Part shown: piece after piece, positions 8,372 to 16,369 of the stretch | How the letters are laid out: each line of letters begins with the position of its first letter | How positions within the stretch are numbered: position 1 is the first letter of the stretch | NCBI GenBank assembly: GCA_947448745.1 | Contig: CANFOQ010000016.1 | Span: 1-55,364 of the forward strand | Direction: 5' to 3' | Length of the DNA stretch: 55,364 bases | Origin: Comamonadaceae bacterium | GTDB lineage: Bacteria; Pseudomonadota; Gammaproteobacteria; Burkholderiales; Burkholderiaceae_C | Notes under the pieces: model-generated | Database searches by the model: none | Told to the model about the DNA's origin: nothing | The model's input: only the letters and a program-made list of their open reading frames with translations | Position numbers and translations under genes: made by a program

Positions 8372-10964
8372 GCAACACCTTCAACACCGCTTGCACACGC
8401 CGTGCAGCTTCAGCATCAAAAGGTGCGGCCAACACCGAGGCCACATCTTGCGCCCAAGTTTGCGCAGGCGGTGCGTCATGGCGCTTGGTCAGCAACTGAA
8501 GTTGCAAAGCACGACGCGCATCCACATGGGCAGCTGGTGTGGGCACTTCAGCGGCCATTTCCAAACGCAGCAAAGCGTTGTCAGCAGCACCTTGTGGCGC
8601 GGCTTGCAAAGCTTGGCTCCAAGCTTGACGTTGAGCCGCAGATACGCGACTGCCCAATTCTTTCGCGGCCGGCAGTTGCTCTGCTTGGCGCTGTTCCCAG
8701 GCGGACATCAGGTGCACCAAGGTTTCACCATGGGCTTGCATGGCCAAGCGGCGCAAGGCGTTGTCGGCTTGCTCAAGCGCATGGCGTTGAGCGCGGAAAG
8801 CGGCGTCGCCTAATCGTGGTCCGCGTTGCTCAAACGTGTCGTGGCCGCGCGGTGCATCGCTGCCACGGCGAGGTCCGGCAGCGTCTGCGCCACGGCGACC
8901 GGGCGGGCCATCGTTGCGCCGTGCGCCTGGTTTGTCGCCGAAGCGCCCTGCTGGTGCAGGCTCGGTTTTCTTCTGACCAGGTCGGTCATCGCCGCGCACA
9001 GCCACCACTTTTTTCGGCGGCGCAGGGGCTTTGACCACTGGGGCAGGTTCAGCTGCAACTTCGACCGGGGTTTCTGTAGCGACATCAACTGATGCTTCTG
9101 ATGCGTCCTCTGTGGAGGCCTCAACAGTGGCGTCGGCTGCAACTTCAGTTGGACTTGTTTCGGCGGCAGCTGCTTGCGGCGTTGGTGATTCTTCAGGCGA
9201 TGGTGCTTGCGGCGCTGGGGCCGCCGCAGGCGCACGTCCCAAAGACACATCGTTCAAGTGCTGCATGGCTTGGCGAATCGCGCTGGCGTCACCTGCTGCA
9301 ATGGCTTTTTCCAAGGCTTGCGAGGCATCGAGCACGGCTTGGTCATGGGCCGACAAGGGTTGCTGGGCTTGGCTGCCACGGTCGGCGGTTTTGCGTTGGA
9401 ATGCGTCGTCCAGCGGTTGGCGAAACGTGTCCCACAATTTTTGCGCCAGCTTGCGGTCCACCGGCACGGCTTGCGATTCGACTTGCCAACGTTGTTGCAA
9501 GGCCTTCACGGCGTCAATGCGCAAACTGGCTGCAGCGCCGAGTTGTTTGGCTTCTTCAATCATGGCGCGGCGCAGCGCCACGCTGTCAGCCTGTGCTTTG
9601 TCAAGGGCCGCATGGGCGGCTTGCATCGCGGTCTTCCACTGCGATTGCATTTCTGCAAACAATTTTTCACTCAGGTGTCCACTGTTGCGCCAGCGTTCGG
9701 TGAAGGCATGCAATTCACGCGCTTGTTTTTTCCAATCGGTGTTGCCCGCATGTTCTTGCGTCCATGCAGCCACCTCGGCCAACAAGGCCACGCGTTGTTC
9801 GCGGTGCGCAGCAGACTCGGCTTTGGCTTTTTCCAGCCAAGCCTGCACAAAGGGATAGGCGCGGTTGCACGCTTGGTCGAAACGCTTCCACAAGCCATGG
9901 TTGGGTTGCCCACCTTGATCGGCTTTTTTCCAAGCCTCACGCAATTGGCGCAGGCTGTCTTGCAATTTGCGACCGGTGATGACGGGTTGCCATTCGGTGA
10001 CGTCTTGACCTTCCACCACCGCTTCGCCTTCGGGCTTGACCGGCTTCATCAAGGCTTCGGCTTTGGCCACCAATTCAGTGCGCACTGCGTCGGCTTGTTG
10101 TTTTTGCACGTTGGCGGCGGCTTTGCTGGCGGCCTGGGCTTTTTGGGTTTCAGCTTGCACAGCAGCATCAGCAGCGGGCTTGGGTGCAACCACCGTGCTG
10201 GCCTCGCCGCGCAAAACTCGCAATTGGTCGGCCCAAGCTGGCACCGCAGGCAAAGGCAGGCTGGCGTCTTCTGCGGCGGCTTGGGTTTGCACCAAGGCGG
10301 CTGCAAACGCATCCCACACCAGCTGAATATGTTGTGTGCTCTCCAGCACGCTGCTGGGGTATTTGGCGTCCACACTGACCCAATGCGGGTCTTGACTCAG
10401 CGCCGCCAATTCGGCTTGCAAGCGCTGCAAATCGGCCGACAAACTGGTTTGCAGGTCCACCGCTTCGGTCCAGGCTTTGGTCGACAGCACTTCAATGCGT
10501 TGCACCATCAAGGCGGCAGACTCGCGCAACACCTGGGCACGGTGTTCCAAGTCTTCAATGTGCTTGACCCGATCGGCCAGGGCCAAACGCATGCTGGCCA
10601 AGGGTTCGCGCGACAGCGGCGCACCGGCTTTGGCGGCGTCGCGCGGCCAGGCCATGGCGTCAGCCAAGTTCAGACGGGGGATGGCGAGCAACTGCTTGGC
10701 CTTGTCGGCCCATTCCTCGGCCAAGGCATCTTGGCCTTTCAGCCGACGCAATTCGTCGAGTTTTTCACGCAGGGGTTTGGCCGCGCCCTTGTCACGGCTG
10801 CTCATTTCTTTGAACACTTGTTGCAACAAATCGGCACTGGGCTCGGTGGCCATCCATTCGCGCAAACGAGCGGCGCGTTCGCCGGAAGTGGGGGCGGTCA
10901 AGGCGCCGCCGGTCAAGGTGTCTAAAGAGGCCAAATCAAGTGCGCTGGAAGAAGGGGTATTCAC
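8361..10964 (-). CDS. Large DUF349-domain protein
   Basis: An 867-residue alanine-rich, largely helical protein. Several DUF349 repeats are visible between about residues 320 and 560 (for example REAWKKADQGGQPNHGLWKRF and LWDTFRQPLDDAFQRK). A low-complexity Ala/Pro/Glu segment follows, then a basic Gly/Arg/Asp-rich stretch (about 660-730, with PGRRGADAAGPRRG) and a helical C-terminus. No signal peptide or membrane segment is apparent. DUF349 has no settled biochemical role; the RG-rich linker would be compatible with nucleic-acid binding, which is inference. It is divergent from the transglycosylase gene at 11053 and convergent with lpxH. Confidence 0.85.
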   Translation of the reverse strand: MNTPSSSALDLASLDTLTGGALTAPTSGERAARLREWMATEPSADLLQQVFKEMSSRDKGAAKPLREKLDELRRLKGQDALAEEWADKAKQLLAIPRLNLADAMAWPRDAAKAGAPLSREPLASMRLALADRVKHIEDLEHRAQVLRESAALMVQRIEVLSTKAWTEAVDLQTSLSADLQRLQAELAALSQDPHWVSVDAKYPSSVLESTQHIQLVWDAFAAALVQTQAAAEDASLPLPAVPAWADQLRVLRGEASTVVAPKPAADAAVQAETQKAQAASKAAANVQKQQADAVRTELVAKAEALMKPVKPEGEAVVEGQDVTEWQPVITGRKLQDSLRQLREAWKKADQGGQPNHGLWKRFDQACNRAYPFVQAWLEKAKAESAAHREQRVALLAEVAAWTQEHAGNTDWKKQARELHAFTERWRNSGHLSEKLFAEMQSQWKTAMQAAHAALDKAQADSVALRRAMIEEAKQLGAAASLRIDAVKALQQRWQVESQAVPVDRKLAQKLWDTFRQPLDDAFQRKTADRGSQAQQPLSAHDQAVLDASQALEKAIAAGDASAIRQAMQHLNDVSLGRAPAAAPAPQAPSPEESPTPQAAAAETSPTEVAADATVEASTEDASEASVDVATETPVEVAAEPAPVVKAPAPPKKVVAVRGDDRPGQKKTEPAPAGRFGDKPGARRNDGPPGRRGADAAGPRRGSDAPRGHDTFEQRGPRLGDAAFRAQRHALEQADNALRRLAMQAHGETLVHLMSAWEQRQAEQLPAAKELGSRVSAAQRQAWSQALQAAPQGAADNALLRLEMAAEVPTPAAHVDARRALQLQLLTKRHDAPPAQTWAQDVASVLAAPFDAEAARRVQAVLKVLLKR

Positions 10965-11035
10965 GTCGTCTCAAATCAGTAAGTGGGCCCAACTCAGGGG
11001 CAAAGATGGCTATTGTGACAGGGCCATGAGGTGGG

Positions 11036-11051
11036 CGGTTTAAAATAACCG
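11036..11051 (+). promoter_or_regulatory. Candidate -10 element inside an inverted repeat upstream of the transglycosylase gene
   Basis: CGGTT and AACCG (arms 11036-11040 and 11047-11051) flank TAAAAT (11041-11046), a fair -10 hexamer. Transcription would begin within a few bases of the ATG at 11053, implying a very short or absent leader. I found no good -35 box, so this is tentative. Confidence 0.35.
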
Positions 11052-11052
11052 T

Positions 11053-11799
11053 ATGAAAGTTTTACAAAACATATGGGGTGGGATGCGCGTCTTCGCCCTG
11101 GATGTGGGACAGGGGTTTTTCCTCATCACCCACAGCGGTTTGGCCTTGCTCGGATTGGGCGTCTTTTGCTTCGCCATCATCTTCAGCACCAAGCCTGATC
11201 TGCGCTCCAACGCTGAAGTTCAGCTGATTGATTGGCTGCAAACCCGCCATGGCTTGGATTTCAGCTTCAGCAGCAGCACCGAAGCCATCGACCGCGCCAC
11301 CGCCGCCGACCCCGATGACCTGCCCAAAGACCAAGCCAACATTGCTTTTTGGCTCAGCCGCAAGTACCGTGTCGCGCCTGAACCCCTGAGTGCTTTGGTG
11401 GCAGAAGCCTATGACATTGGCCCCAAATTCAAACTCGACCCCACCTTGTTACTGGCCGTCATGGCCGTGGAATCCAGCTTCAATCCCTTTGCCCAGAGCC
11501 CCGTCGGTGCCCAAGGTCTGATGCAAGTGCGCACCAATATCCACACCGACAAATACGATGAGTTCGGTGGGGACTTTGCCGCTTTCGACCCTGTGACCAA
11601 TTTACACGTAGGCGCCCAAGTGTTGCGTGAAGCCATTGACCGCAATGGCTCCTTGGAAGCCGGTTTGCGCCAATACGTGGGTGCGGCCATCAGCGGCGAA
11701 GACGGTGGTTATGTGACCAAGGTCTTGGCCGAACAACAACGCTTGCGCGATGTCGCCAGCGGTAAGCGCGTCGTCACTCAAGAACAACCCCTGCCCTGA
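11053..11799 (+). CDS. Membrane-anchored lytic transglycosylase (SLT domain)
   Basis: Cleaves the MurNAc-GlcNAc bond of peptidoglycan with 1,6-anhydro ring formation. The 248-residue protein has one N-terminal hydrophobic segment (about residues 22-44), serving as an inner-membrane anchor or uncleaved signal. An SLT/lysozyme-like domain follows with the catalytic glutamate E140 in LLAVMAVESSFNPFAQSP, then GAQGLMQV and a GxxYL-like tail (AGLRQYVGA). It stands alone between the divergent DUF349 gene and glyA. Natural partners are unknown. Confidence 0.88.
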   Translation: MKVLQNIWGGMRVFALDVGQGFFLITHSGLALLGLGVFCFAIIFSTKPDLRSNAEVQLIDWLQTRHGLDFSFSSSTEAIDRATAADPDDLPKDQANIAFWLSRKYRVAPEPLSALVAEAYDIGPKFKLDPTLLLAVMAVESSFNPFAQSPVGAQGLMQVRTNIHTDKYDEFGGDFAAFDPVTNLHVGAQVLREAIDRNGSLEAGLRQYVGAAISGEDGGYVTKVLAEQQRLRDVASGKRVVTQEQPLP

Positions 11800-11823
11800 T
11801 CAAATTTACTTTCGGAGAACCCC

Positions 11824-13068
11824 ATGTATTCACGCAACCACCTCGTCGCCCAAGCCGACCCCGAACTGTGGGCCGCCATCCAAGCGGAAAACCTGCGCCA
11901 AGAGCACCACATCGAGCTGATCGCCAGCGAGAACTATGCATCGCCCGCAGTGATGCAAGCCCAAGGCACACAACTCACCAACAAATACGCCGAAGGCTAT
12001 CCAGGCAAACGCTATTACGGTGGTTGTGAAAACGTTGATGTCGCTGAGCAATTGGCCATTGACCGCGTGAAACAAATTTTTGGCGCTGACGCCGCCAACG
12101 TGCAACCGCATTGCGGCGCGTCCGCCAACCAAGCGGTGTTTCTGGCGTTTTTGCAACCCGGTGACACCATCATGGGCATGAGCTTGGCTGAAGGTGGACA
12201 CCTGACCCACGGCATGCCCTTGAACCTGAGCGGCAAGTGGTTCAAGGTCGAAAGCTATGGTCTGAACGCCAAAGAAGAAATCGACTATGACGCCATGGAA
12301 GCCAAGGCCCGCGCCACCAAACCCAAACTCATCATCGCCGGCGCCTCGGCCTACAGCTTGCACATTGACTTCGCCCGCTTTGCCAAAGTGGCCAAAGAAA
12401 TTGGTGCCATCTTCATGGTGGACATGGCCCACTATGCGGGCTTGATCGCCGCCGGTGTCTACCCCAACCCGGTGCCACACGCCGATGTGGTCACGTCCAC
12501 CACCCACAAGAGCTTGCGCGGCCCGCGCGGCGGCATCATCCTGATGAAAGCCGAGCATGAAAAGGCCATCAACAGCGCCGTGTTCCCAGGCTTGCAAGGT
12601 GGCCCCCTCATGCACGTGATCGCGGCCAAAGCAGTGGCCTTCAAAGAAGCCTTGGATCCCAGTTTCAAAGACTACCAAGCACAGGTCGTGAAGAATGCCC
12701 AAGTGGTTGCGCAAACCCTCACCGAACGCGGCTTGCGCATCGTCAGCGGCGGCACCCAAAGCCACGTCATGCTGGTCGATTTGCGCTCCAAAAACATCAC
12801 CGGCAAAGCCGCTGAAGCAGCCTTGGGCGCGGCCCACATGACGATCAACAAAAACGCCATTCCGAACGACCCCGAAAAACCCATGGTCACCAGCGGTGTG
12901 CGCATTGGCACCCCCGCCATGACCACGCGTGGTTTCAAGGAAGAAGAAGCCCGTGCCACCGCGCACCTGATTGCGGACGTGCTGGACAACCCGCACGACG
13001 AAGCCAACATCGCGGCGGTTCGCGCCAAGGTGCATGCCCTGACCAGCCGTTTCCCGGTGTATGGCTAA
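11824..13068 (+). CDS. glyA: Serine hydroxymethyltransferase
   Basis: PLP enzyme interconverting serine plus tetrahydrofolate with glycine plus 5,10-methylene-THF. The 414-residue protein contains [33 protein letters not shown], the PLP-lysine motif [14 protein letters not shown] and the C-terminal [17 protein letters not shown] stands a few bases before the ATG. nrdR follows 6 bp downstream, the usual glyA-nrdR pairing of betaproteobacteria. Confidence 0.98.
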   Translation: MYSRNHLVAQADPELWAAIQAENLRQEHHIELIASENYASPAVMQAQGTQLTNKYAEGYPGKRYYGGCENVDVAEQLAIDRVKQIFGADAANVQPHCGASANQAVFLAFLQPGDTIMGMSLAEGGHLTHGMPLNLSGKWFKVESYGLNAKEEIDYDAMEAKARATKPKLIIAGASAYSLHIDFARFAKVAKEIGAIFMVDMAHYAGLIAAGVYPNPVPHADVVTSTTHKSLRGPRGGIILMKAEHEKAINSAVFPGLQGGPLMHVIAAKAVAFKEALDPSFKDYQAQVVKNAQVVAQTLTERGLRIVSGGTQSHVMLVDLRSKNITGKAAEAALGAAHMTINKNAIPNDPEKPMVTSGVRIGTPAMTTRGFKEEEARATAHLIADVLDNPHDEANIAAVRAKVHALTSRFPVYG

Positions 13069-13074
13069 GTCCCG

Positions 13075-13524
13075 ATGAAATGTCCCTTTTGCAACCATGC
13101 GGAGACCCAGGTGATGGAGACCCGCATGTCCGAAGAAGGCGACTCGGTGCGCCGCCGTCGCCAATGCGGTCACTGTGAAAAGCGCTTCACCACCTACGAG
13201 CGGCCCGATGTGAGCTACCCCACGGTTGTGAAAAAAGACGGCCGCCGCATTGAATACGACCGCAGCAAATTGCAAGGCTCCTTGAACCTCGCGCTGCGCA
13301 AGCGCCCGGTCAGCACCGAGCAAGTGGACAGCGCGATTGAGCGCATCGAAGACAAGTTGCTTACCTTGGGTCAGCGCGAGGTGTCGTCCACCCGCATTGG
13401 TGAACTCGTGATGCGTGAACTCAAAAAGCTGGACAAAGTGGCTTATGTGCGCTTTGCCAGTGTCTACCGCAGCTTTGAAGACGTGGATGAATTCAAAACC
13501 CTGGTGGATGAATTTCGCCGATGA
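13075..13524 (+). CDS. nrdR: Transcriptional repressor NrdR
   Basis: Nucleotide-sensing repressor of ribonucleotide reductase genes, acting at NrdR boxes. The 149-residue protein has the zinc ribbon with C3, C6, C31 and C34 (MKCPFC and QCGHCEKRF), followed by the ATP-cone domain ([16 protein letters not shown] to the end). Length is typical. It is translated from the glyA transcript; a hairpin region and a terminator-like stem follow. Confidence 0.97.
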   Translation: MKCPFCNHAETQVMETRMSEEGDSVRRRRQCGHCEKRFTTYERPDVSYPTVVKKDGRRIEYDRSKLQGSLNLALRKRPVSTEQVDSAIERIEDKLLTLGQREVSSTRIGELVMRELKKLDKVAYVRFASVYRSFEDVDEFKTLVDEFRR

Positions 13525-13527
13525 CCA

Positions 13528-13568
13528 GGTGTGCACCGCGCACAGTTATCGGGTAACCAGCGCACACC
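13528..13568 (+). other. Nested hairpin between nrdR and the pilin genes
   Basis: GGTGTGC (13528-13534) and GCACACC (13562-13568) form a perfect 7-bp outer stem. Within it, GTTA and TAAC flank a TCGGG loop. GTGC/GCAC can also pair alternatively inside. No T-run follows, so this is not a classical terminator; it may stabilise the nrdR 3' end or be part of a two-hairpin terminator with the stem at 13596. Confidence 0.5.
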
Positions 13569-13595
13569 CTTGAACAGTCGAAAGCTTTGAAGATG

Positions 13596-13620
13596 GCAGC
13601 CATGAAACGGCTGCTTTTTT
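13596..13620 (+). terminator. Terminator-like hairpin overlapping the fimT start codon
   Basis: GCAGCC (13596-13601), loop ATGAAAC, GGCTGC (13609-13614), then six T. By shape this is a rho-independent terminator for the glyA-nrdR transcript. The loop contains the likely ATG of the following prepilin gene, so it may also control translation of that gene. Confidence 0.6.
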
Positions 13621-14126
13621 CTTTACCACCATTGGTTTTGCAACGGGGCTACTCGCTGGCAGAACTCAGTGTGGTGCTGGGCTTGCTGGCCCTGTGCACC
13701 AGTTGGGCTGTGCCCAATTTGTCGGCATGGCTGTGGCGCTGGCGCGTGGAAGCCGTGGTGCAAGCCTGGGGCGGCGATTTGCAGCAAGCCCAACTGCAAG
13801 CTTTGCGTCGTGGCGAAACCCTGAATTTGCAACGGCTCAGCGGCTGTCAAGCAACGCCCTTGCTCAATGGCGACTGGCGCTGTGGTTGGCAGGTGGTCCC
13901 AGTTTCTGCAGATTTATCACCCTTGCTCAACCACGCCTTGCCCGGTGACGTGCTGGTACAGATGTACCCCGCCAACAACCAGTTGCCCATCAACAGCCAA
14001 GGCGAAGCGGTGGCCGTGGGGATGCGCGTCACGGTGCAAGCCAAAAATCTGAAAACCATGGTGCGCAGCATTTGCATCAACAACACCGGCCGCTTGCGGG
14101 TGGTCGCCGCCGAGGTCTGCACATGA
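13602..14126 (+). CDS. fimT: Type IV minor prepilin, FimT/GspH type
   Basis: Type IV pilus or secretion pseudopilin, inserted in the inner membrane and cleaved by prepilin peptidase. The leader MKRLLFSLPPLVLQRG ends at Gly before YSLAELSVVLGLLALC, with the conserved Glu at mature position 5 and an N-methylation-type hydrophobic helix. The rest is a poorly conserved beta-rich domain with two cysteine pairs. The start could be ATG 13602 (GAAG nine bases upstream) or ATG 13593. The 3' end overlaps the next gene by ATGA. First gene of a five-gene minor pilin cluster. The symbol follows gene order and is a family-level call. Confidence 0.8.
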   Translation: MKRLLFSLPPLVLQRGYSLAELSVVLGLLALCTSWAVPNLSAWLWRWRVEAVVQAWGGDLQQAQLQALRRGETLNLQRLSGCQATPLLNGDWRCGWQVVPVSADLSPLLNHALPGDVLVQMYPANNQLPINSQGEAVAVGMRVTVQAKNLKTMVRSICINNTGRLRVVAAEVCT

Positions 14127-14620
14127 CCGACGCCGCGTTGTTTGACCGAAACCATGGTTTTTCCACTTTGGAAGCCTTGGCCGCGTTGATGGTGTTGAAC
14201 CTGTTGTTGATCGGCTTGTTCAGCCGACAACTGCAGGCTTGGCAAGCACAGCGTGAAGCCTTGGCACTGCAAAACACGGTGGAGATGGCCCAAGACCTGT
14301 GGCACCGCATGCAAGTCAACAACGAGGGCTTGGCGGCTTACCAACTCGACTTGGGCGACAAACCCAGCGCAATGGACTGTCAAAGCACATCTTGCAGCGC
14401 AACTGACTGGGCGCAAGCCGACTTGGCGCAGTGGTACAGCGCATTGCAGTTGCGCATGCCGGGTGCGCAAGCGCGGGTGCAAACCCAAACCAGTGCCCCA
14501 CCCTTGGTGCGCCTGCTGCTGGCCTGGCCGCAAAGCAGCGCGGATGCCTTGCCTGAAAGTTCAGCCGCACCCGACTGTCCCAAGCAGCACCGTTGTTGGC
14601 AAACCAGTTGGCCGCCATGA
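14123..14620 (+). CDS. pilV: Type IV minor prepilin, PilV type
   Basis: A 165-residue prepilin. The leader MTDAALFDRNHG is followed by FSTLEALAALMVLNLLLIGLF, with Glu at +5 and a hydrophobic helix. The globular part carries cysteines (MDCQSTSC, PDCPKQHRCW) typical of PilV-like minor pilins, which prime pilus assembly and sit at the tip. It overlaps the preceding and following genes by ATGA, so the cluster is translated as one unit. Confidence 0.78.
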   Translation: MTDAALFDRNHGFSTLEALAALMVLNLLLIGLFSRQLQAWQAQREALALQNTVEMAQDLWHRMQVNNEGLAAYQLDLGDKPSAMDCQSTSCSATDWAQADLAQWYSALQLRMPGAQARVQTQTSAPPLVRLLLAWPQSSADALPESSAAPDCPKQHRCWQTSWPP

Positions 14621-15294
14621 AGCCCCGCAAGATCCGTCAACACGGCCACAGCTTGGTGCAAAGCTTGTTGGGCTTGATGCTGTCCATGTTGGTGCTGATG
14701 GCCGCCTTCGCCGCCTTTGGTTGGGTGCAAAGCAGCCATCGGCAGCTGCAAACCCAAGCTGAGGTGCAACAACGCCTGCGCACGGCCCTGCAACTGCTGC
14801 GCCTGCGGGTGCAGCGGGCCGGTGCACCCGGTTTGGACACAGACAGCACGGGCAAATTCAAATACGACAACCTGTCCAAAGCACTCTTCGGCACCAACAA
14901 CAGCTTGTCGCTGGTGCATTTACCCAGCTTGACGCCTGCCGACTGCCTGGGCCATGAATCGTCCTTCATGACCACCATTGAAGACTACTTCTCCTTCAGC
15001 AAGCAAACACTGGTCTGCAAAGACACGGCACCCGTTGACAGCCTGACGCAATCCTTGGTTGAAGGCCTAGACGGTATGAGTTTCTTGTACGCCCAAGCAT
15101 TGCCAGGCCCCGCCTTGCAATGGCGAACGGCCGACAAGGTCACCGTTTGGAGTGCGGTCCGGGGTGTGCAAATTTGCCTGCAAGCCCAAGCGGTTGGCAT
15201 CCTGGTTCCCAGCGCAAGCACTTGCATCAGCGGCTTGAATTCACCCAGCGTTTCGTGGCGCGGTGTCGCCGCCTTCCGACACTTTGTGCCATGA
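14617..15294 (+). CDS. pilW: Type IV minor prepilin, PilW type
   Basis: A 225-residue prepilin-like protein, identified mainly by order and topology. The short basic leader MKPRKIRQHG is followed by HSLVQSLLGLMLSMLVLMAAF. Position +5 is Gln instead of the usual Glu, which is unusual for a minor pilin meant to enter the fibre through salt-bridging of Glu5. The downstream region VQQRLRTALQLLRLRVQRAGAPG matches the PilW-type helix and is followed by a beta domain. It overlaps both neighbours by ATGA. Confidence 0.72.
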   Translation: MKPRKIRQHGHSLVQSLLGLMLSMLVLMAAFAAFGWVQSSHRQLQTQAEVQQRLRTALQLLRLRVQRAGAPGLDTDSTGKFKYDNLSKALFGTNNSLSLVHLPSLTPADCLGHESSFMTTIEDYFSFSKQTLVCKDTAPVDSLTQSLVEGLDGMSFLYAQALPGPALQWRTADKVTVWSAVRGVQICLQAQAVGILVPSASTCISGLNSPSVSWRGVAAFRHFVP

Positions 15295-15923
15295 AGCTTG
15301 GCCAGCAACAACAAATTGGCATGGTCTTGCCCACCGTGTTGGCTTTGGCCATGTTGAGCAGCATCTTGCTGATGGCTAAATGGCGCAACCTGAGTTTGGG
15401 TGAAGGTTGGGGGCAGATGGCGCAGCAGCGTTGGCGCTTGCAACAGGCCAGCCATGTGGCCTTGTTGGCCGCGGTGCAAGACATCCAAGGCCCACTGAGC
15501 GACGAGCGGCACCAGCCCGGCAAAGCTGAGGCCACCCATGCCTTTTTTCCGCACAACACCTCGGGCTGGAAAACCTTGCAAGCCCGCTTGGGTGACCAAG
15601 CATGCCTGAATGGCATATGCCAGCCCTTGGGTGACGACGACAACCGATACAGCCCCTGGCAAAAGCGCTTGAAATTAGCCCAGGCTTATGGCGACGACCC
15701 CAGCCTCACCCTGTTGTATTGGGTGGAAGTGCTGCCCTTGATCAGCCGCTTGGGCACCCTCAGTTCACCCTTTGTGTACCGCATCACGGTGTGGGCGCAA
15801 AGCAGCAGCCACGCCATCGTGGTCACACAAGCACTCTGGCATCCCACACCCAGCCACCCGGCGTCAACCACCATCCCCATGAACTTGGCAGGTTTCAAGC
15901 GTTTGCTGCAACTTTCACCCTGA
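15291..15923 (+). CDS. pilX: Type IV minor pilin, PilX type
   Basis: A 210-residue protein starting MKLGQQQQIG and then MVLPTVLALAMLSSILLMAKW, the PilX-like arrangement of a short leader and a helix without Glu5. The rest resembles PilX only in size and position (LQQASHVALLAAVQDI as the helical extension), so the call rests on order. In this family PilX works with PilV, PilW and usually PilY1 at the pilus tip, but here no pilY1 follows. Overlaps pilW by ATGA. Confidence 0.68.
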   Translation: MKLGQQQQIGMVLPTVLALAMLSSILLMAKWRNLSLGEGWGQMAQQRWRLQQASHVALLAAVQDIQGPLSDERHQPGKAEATHAFFPHNTSGWKTLQARLGDQACLNGICQPLGDDDNRYSPWQKRLKLAQAYGDDPSLTLLYWVEVLPLISRLGTLSSPFVYRITVWAQSSSHAIVVTQALWHPTPSHPASTTIPMNLAGFKRLLQLSP

Positions 15924-15937
15924 TCCACAAAGCTTTT

Positions 15938-16354
15938 ATGCTGACTGCAAAACTGATGCTGAAAAACGGTTTCACCTTGATCGAACTGCTGGGGGTGTTG
16001 GCCATCGTCGGTTTGCTCGCCAGCATGGCCATGCCCATCTACCAACAAGCGCAACAACGCGGCCAGCGCAGCTTGGCCAAACTGGCCTTGCTGCAAGCGG
16101 CCCACTGGATGGAACGAGCGGCCAGCAGCCAAGGTTCCTATCCAGCGGCCAAGGATGTGCCCGCCAATCTGCTGTCGCCTGCGGGCCTGAACTACCAACT
16201 CAGCGTGGACAGCAGCGCCCAAACATTTCTGATCACCGCGAAACCCAGCGGGACGCAAGCCCTTGACGCCTGCGGCAGTCTGACCCTGTCCAACACCGGT
16301 GAACGCGATGTGAAAGATGCCAGCATGACAGCGGCGCAATGTTGGAGTCGCTGA
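15938..16354 (+). CDS. pilE: Type IV pilin, PilE type
   Basis: A 138-residue pilin with leader MLTAKLMLKNG and mature start FTLIELLGVLAIVGLLASMAMPIY. The consensus Glu5 and the Pro kink of the N-terminal helix are present. A conserved disulfide pair appears near the end (ALDACGSL and AAQCWSR). It is more like the small PilE minor pilins of Burkholderiales than a major PilA. An internal ATG at 15956 could be used instead. Last gene of the pilin cluster, 15 bp before ribD. Confidence 0.8.
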   Translation: MLTAKLMLKNGFTLIELLGVLAIVGLLASMAMPIYQQAQQRGQRSLAKLALLQAAHWMERAASSQGSYPAAKDVPANLLSPAGLNYQLSVDSSAQTFLITAKPSGTQALDACGSLTLSNTGERDVKDASMTAAQCWSR

Positions 16355-16369
16355 ACGGATAATCCCAGC

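Noticed and set aside
9207..10925. Plus-strand frame of 572 codons opposite the DUF349 gene
   Set aside because: Phe/Gln/Gly/His-rich shadow frame with no domain; the minus-strand protein has clear DUF349 repeats.
11830..13536. Long minus-strand reading frame of 568 codons opposite glyA and nrdR
   Set aside because: His/Gly/Val-rich composition typical of antisense frames in high-GC genes; no recognisable domain; glyA and nrdR on the plus strand are unmistakable.
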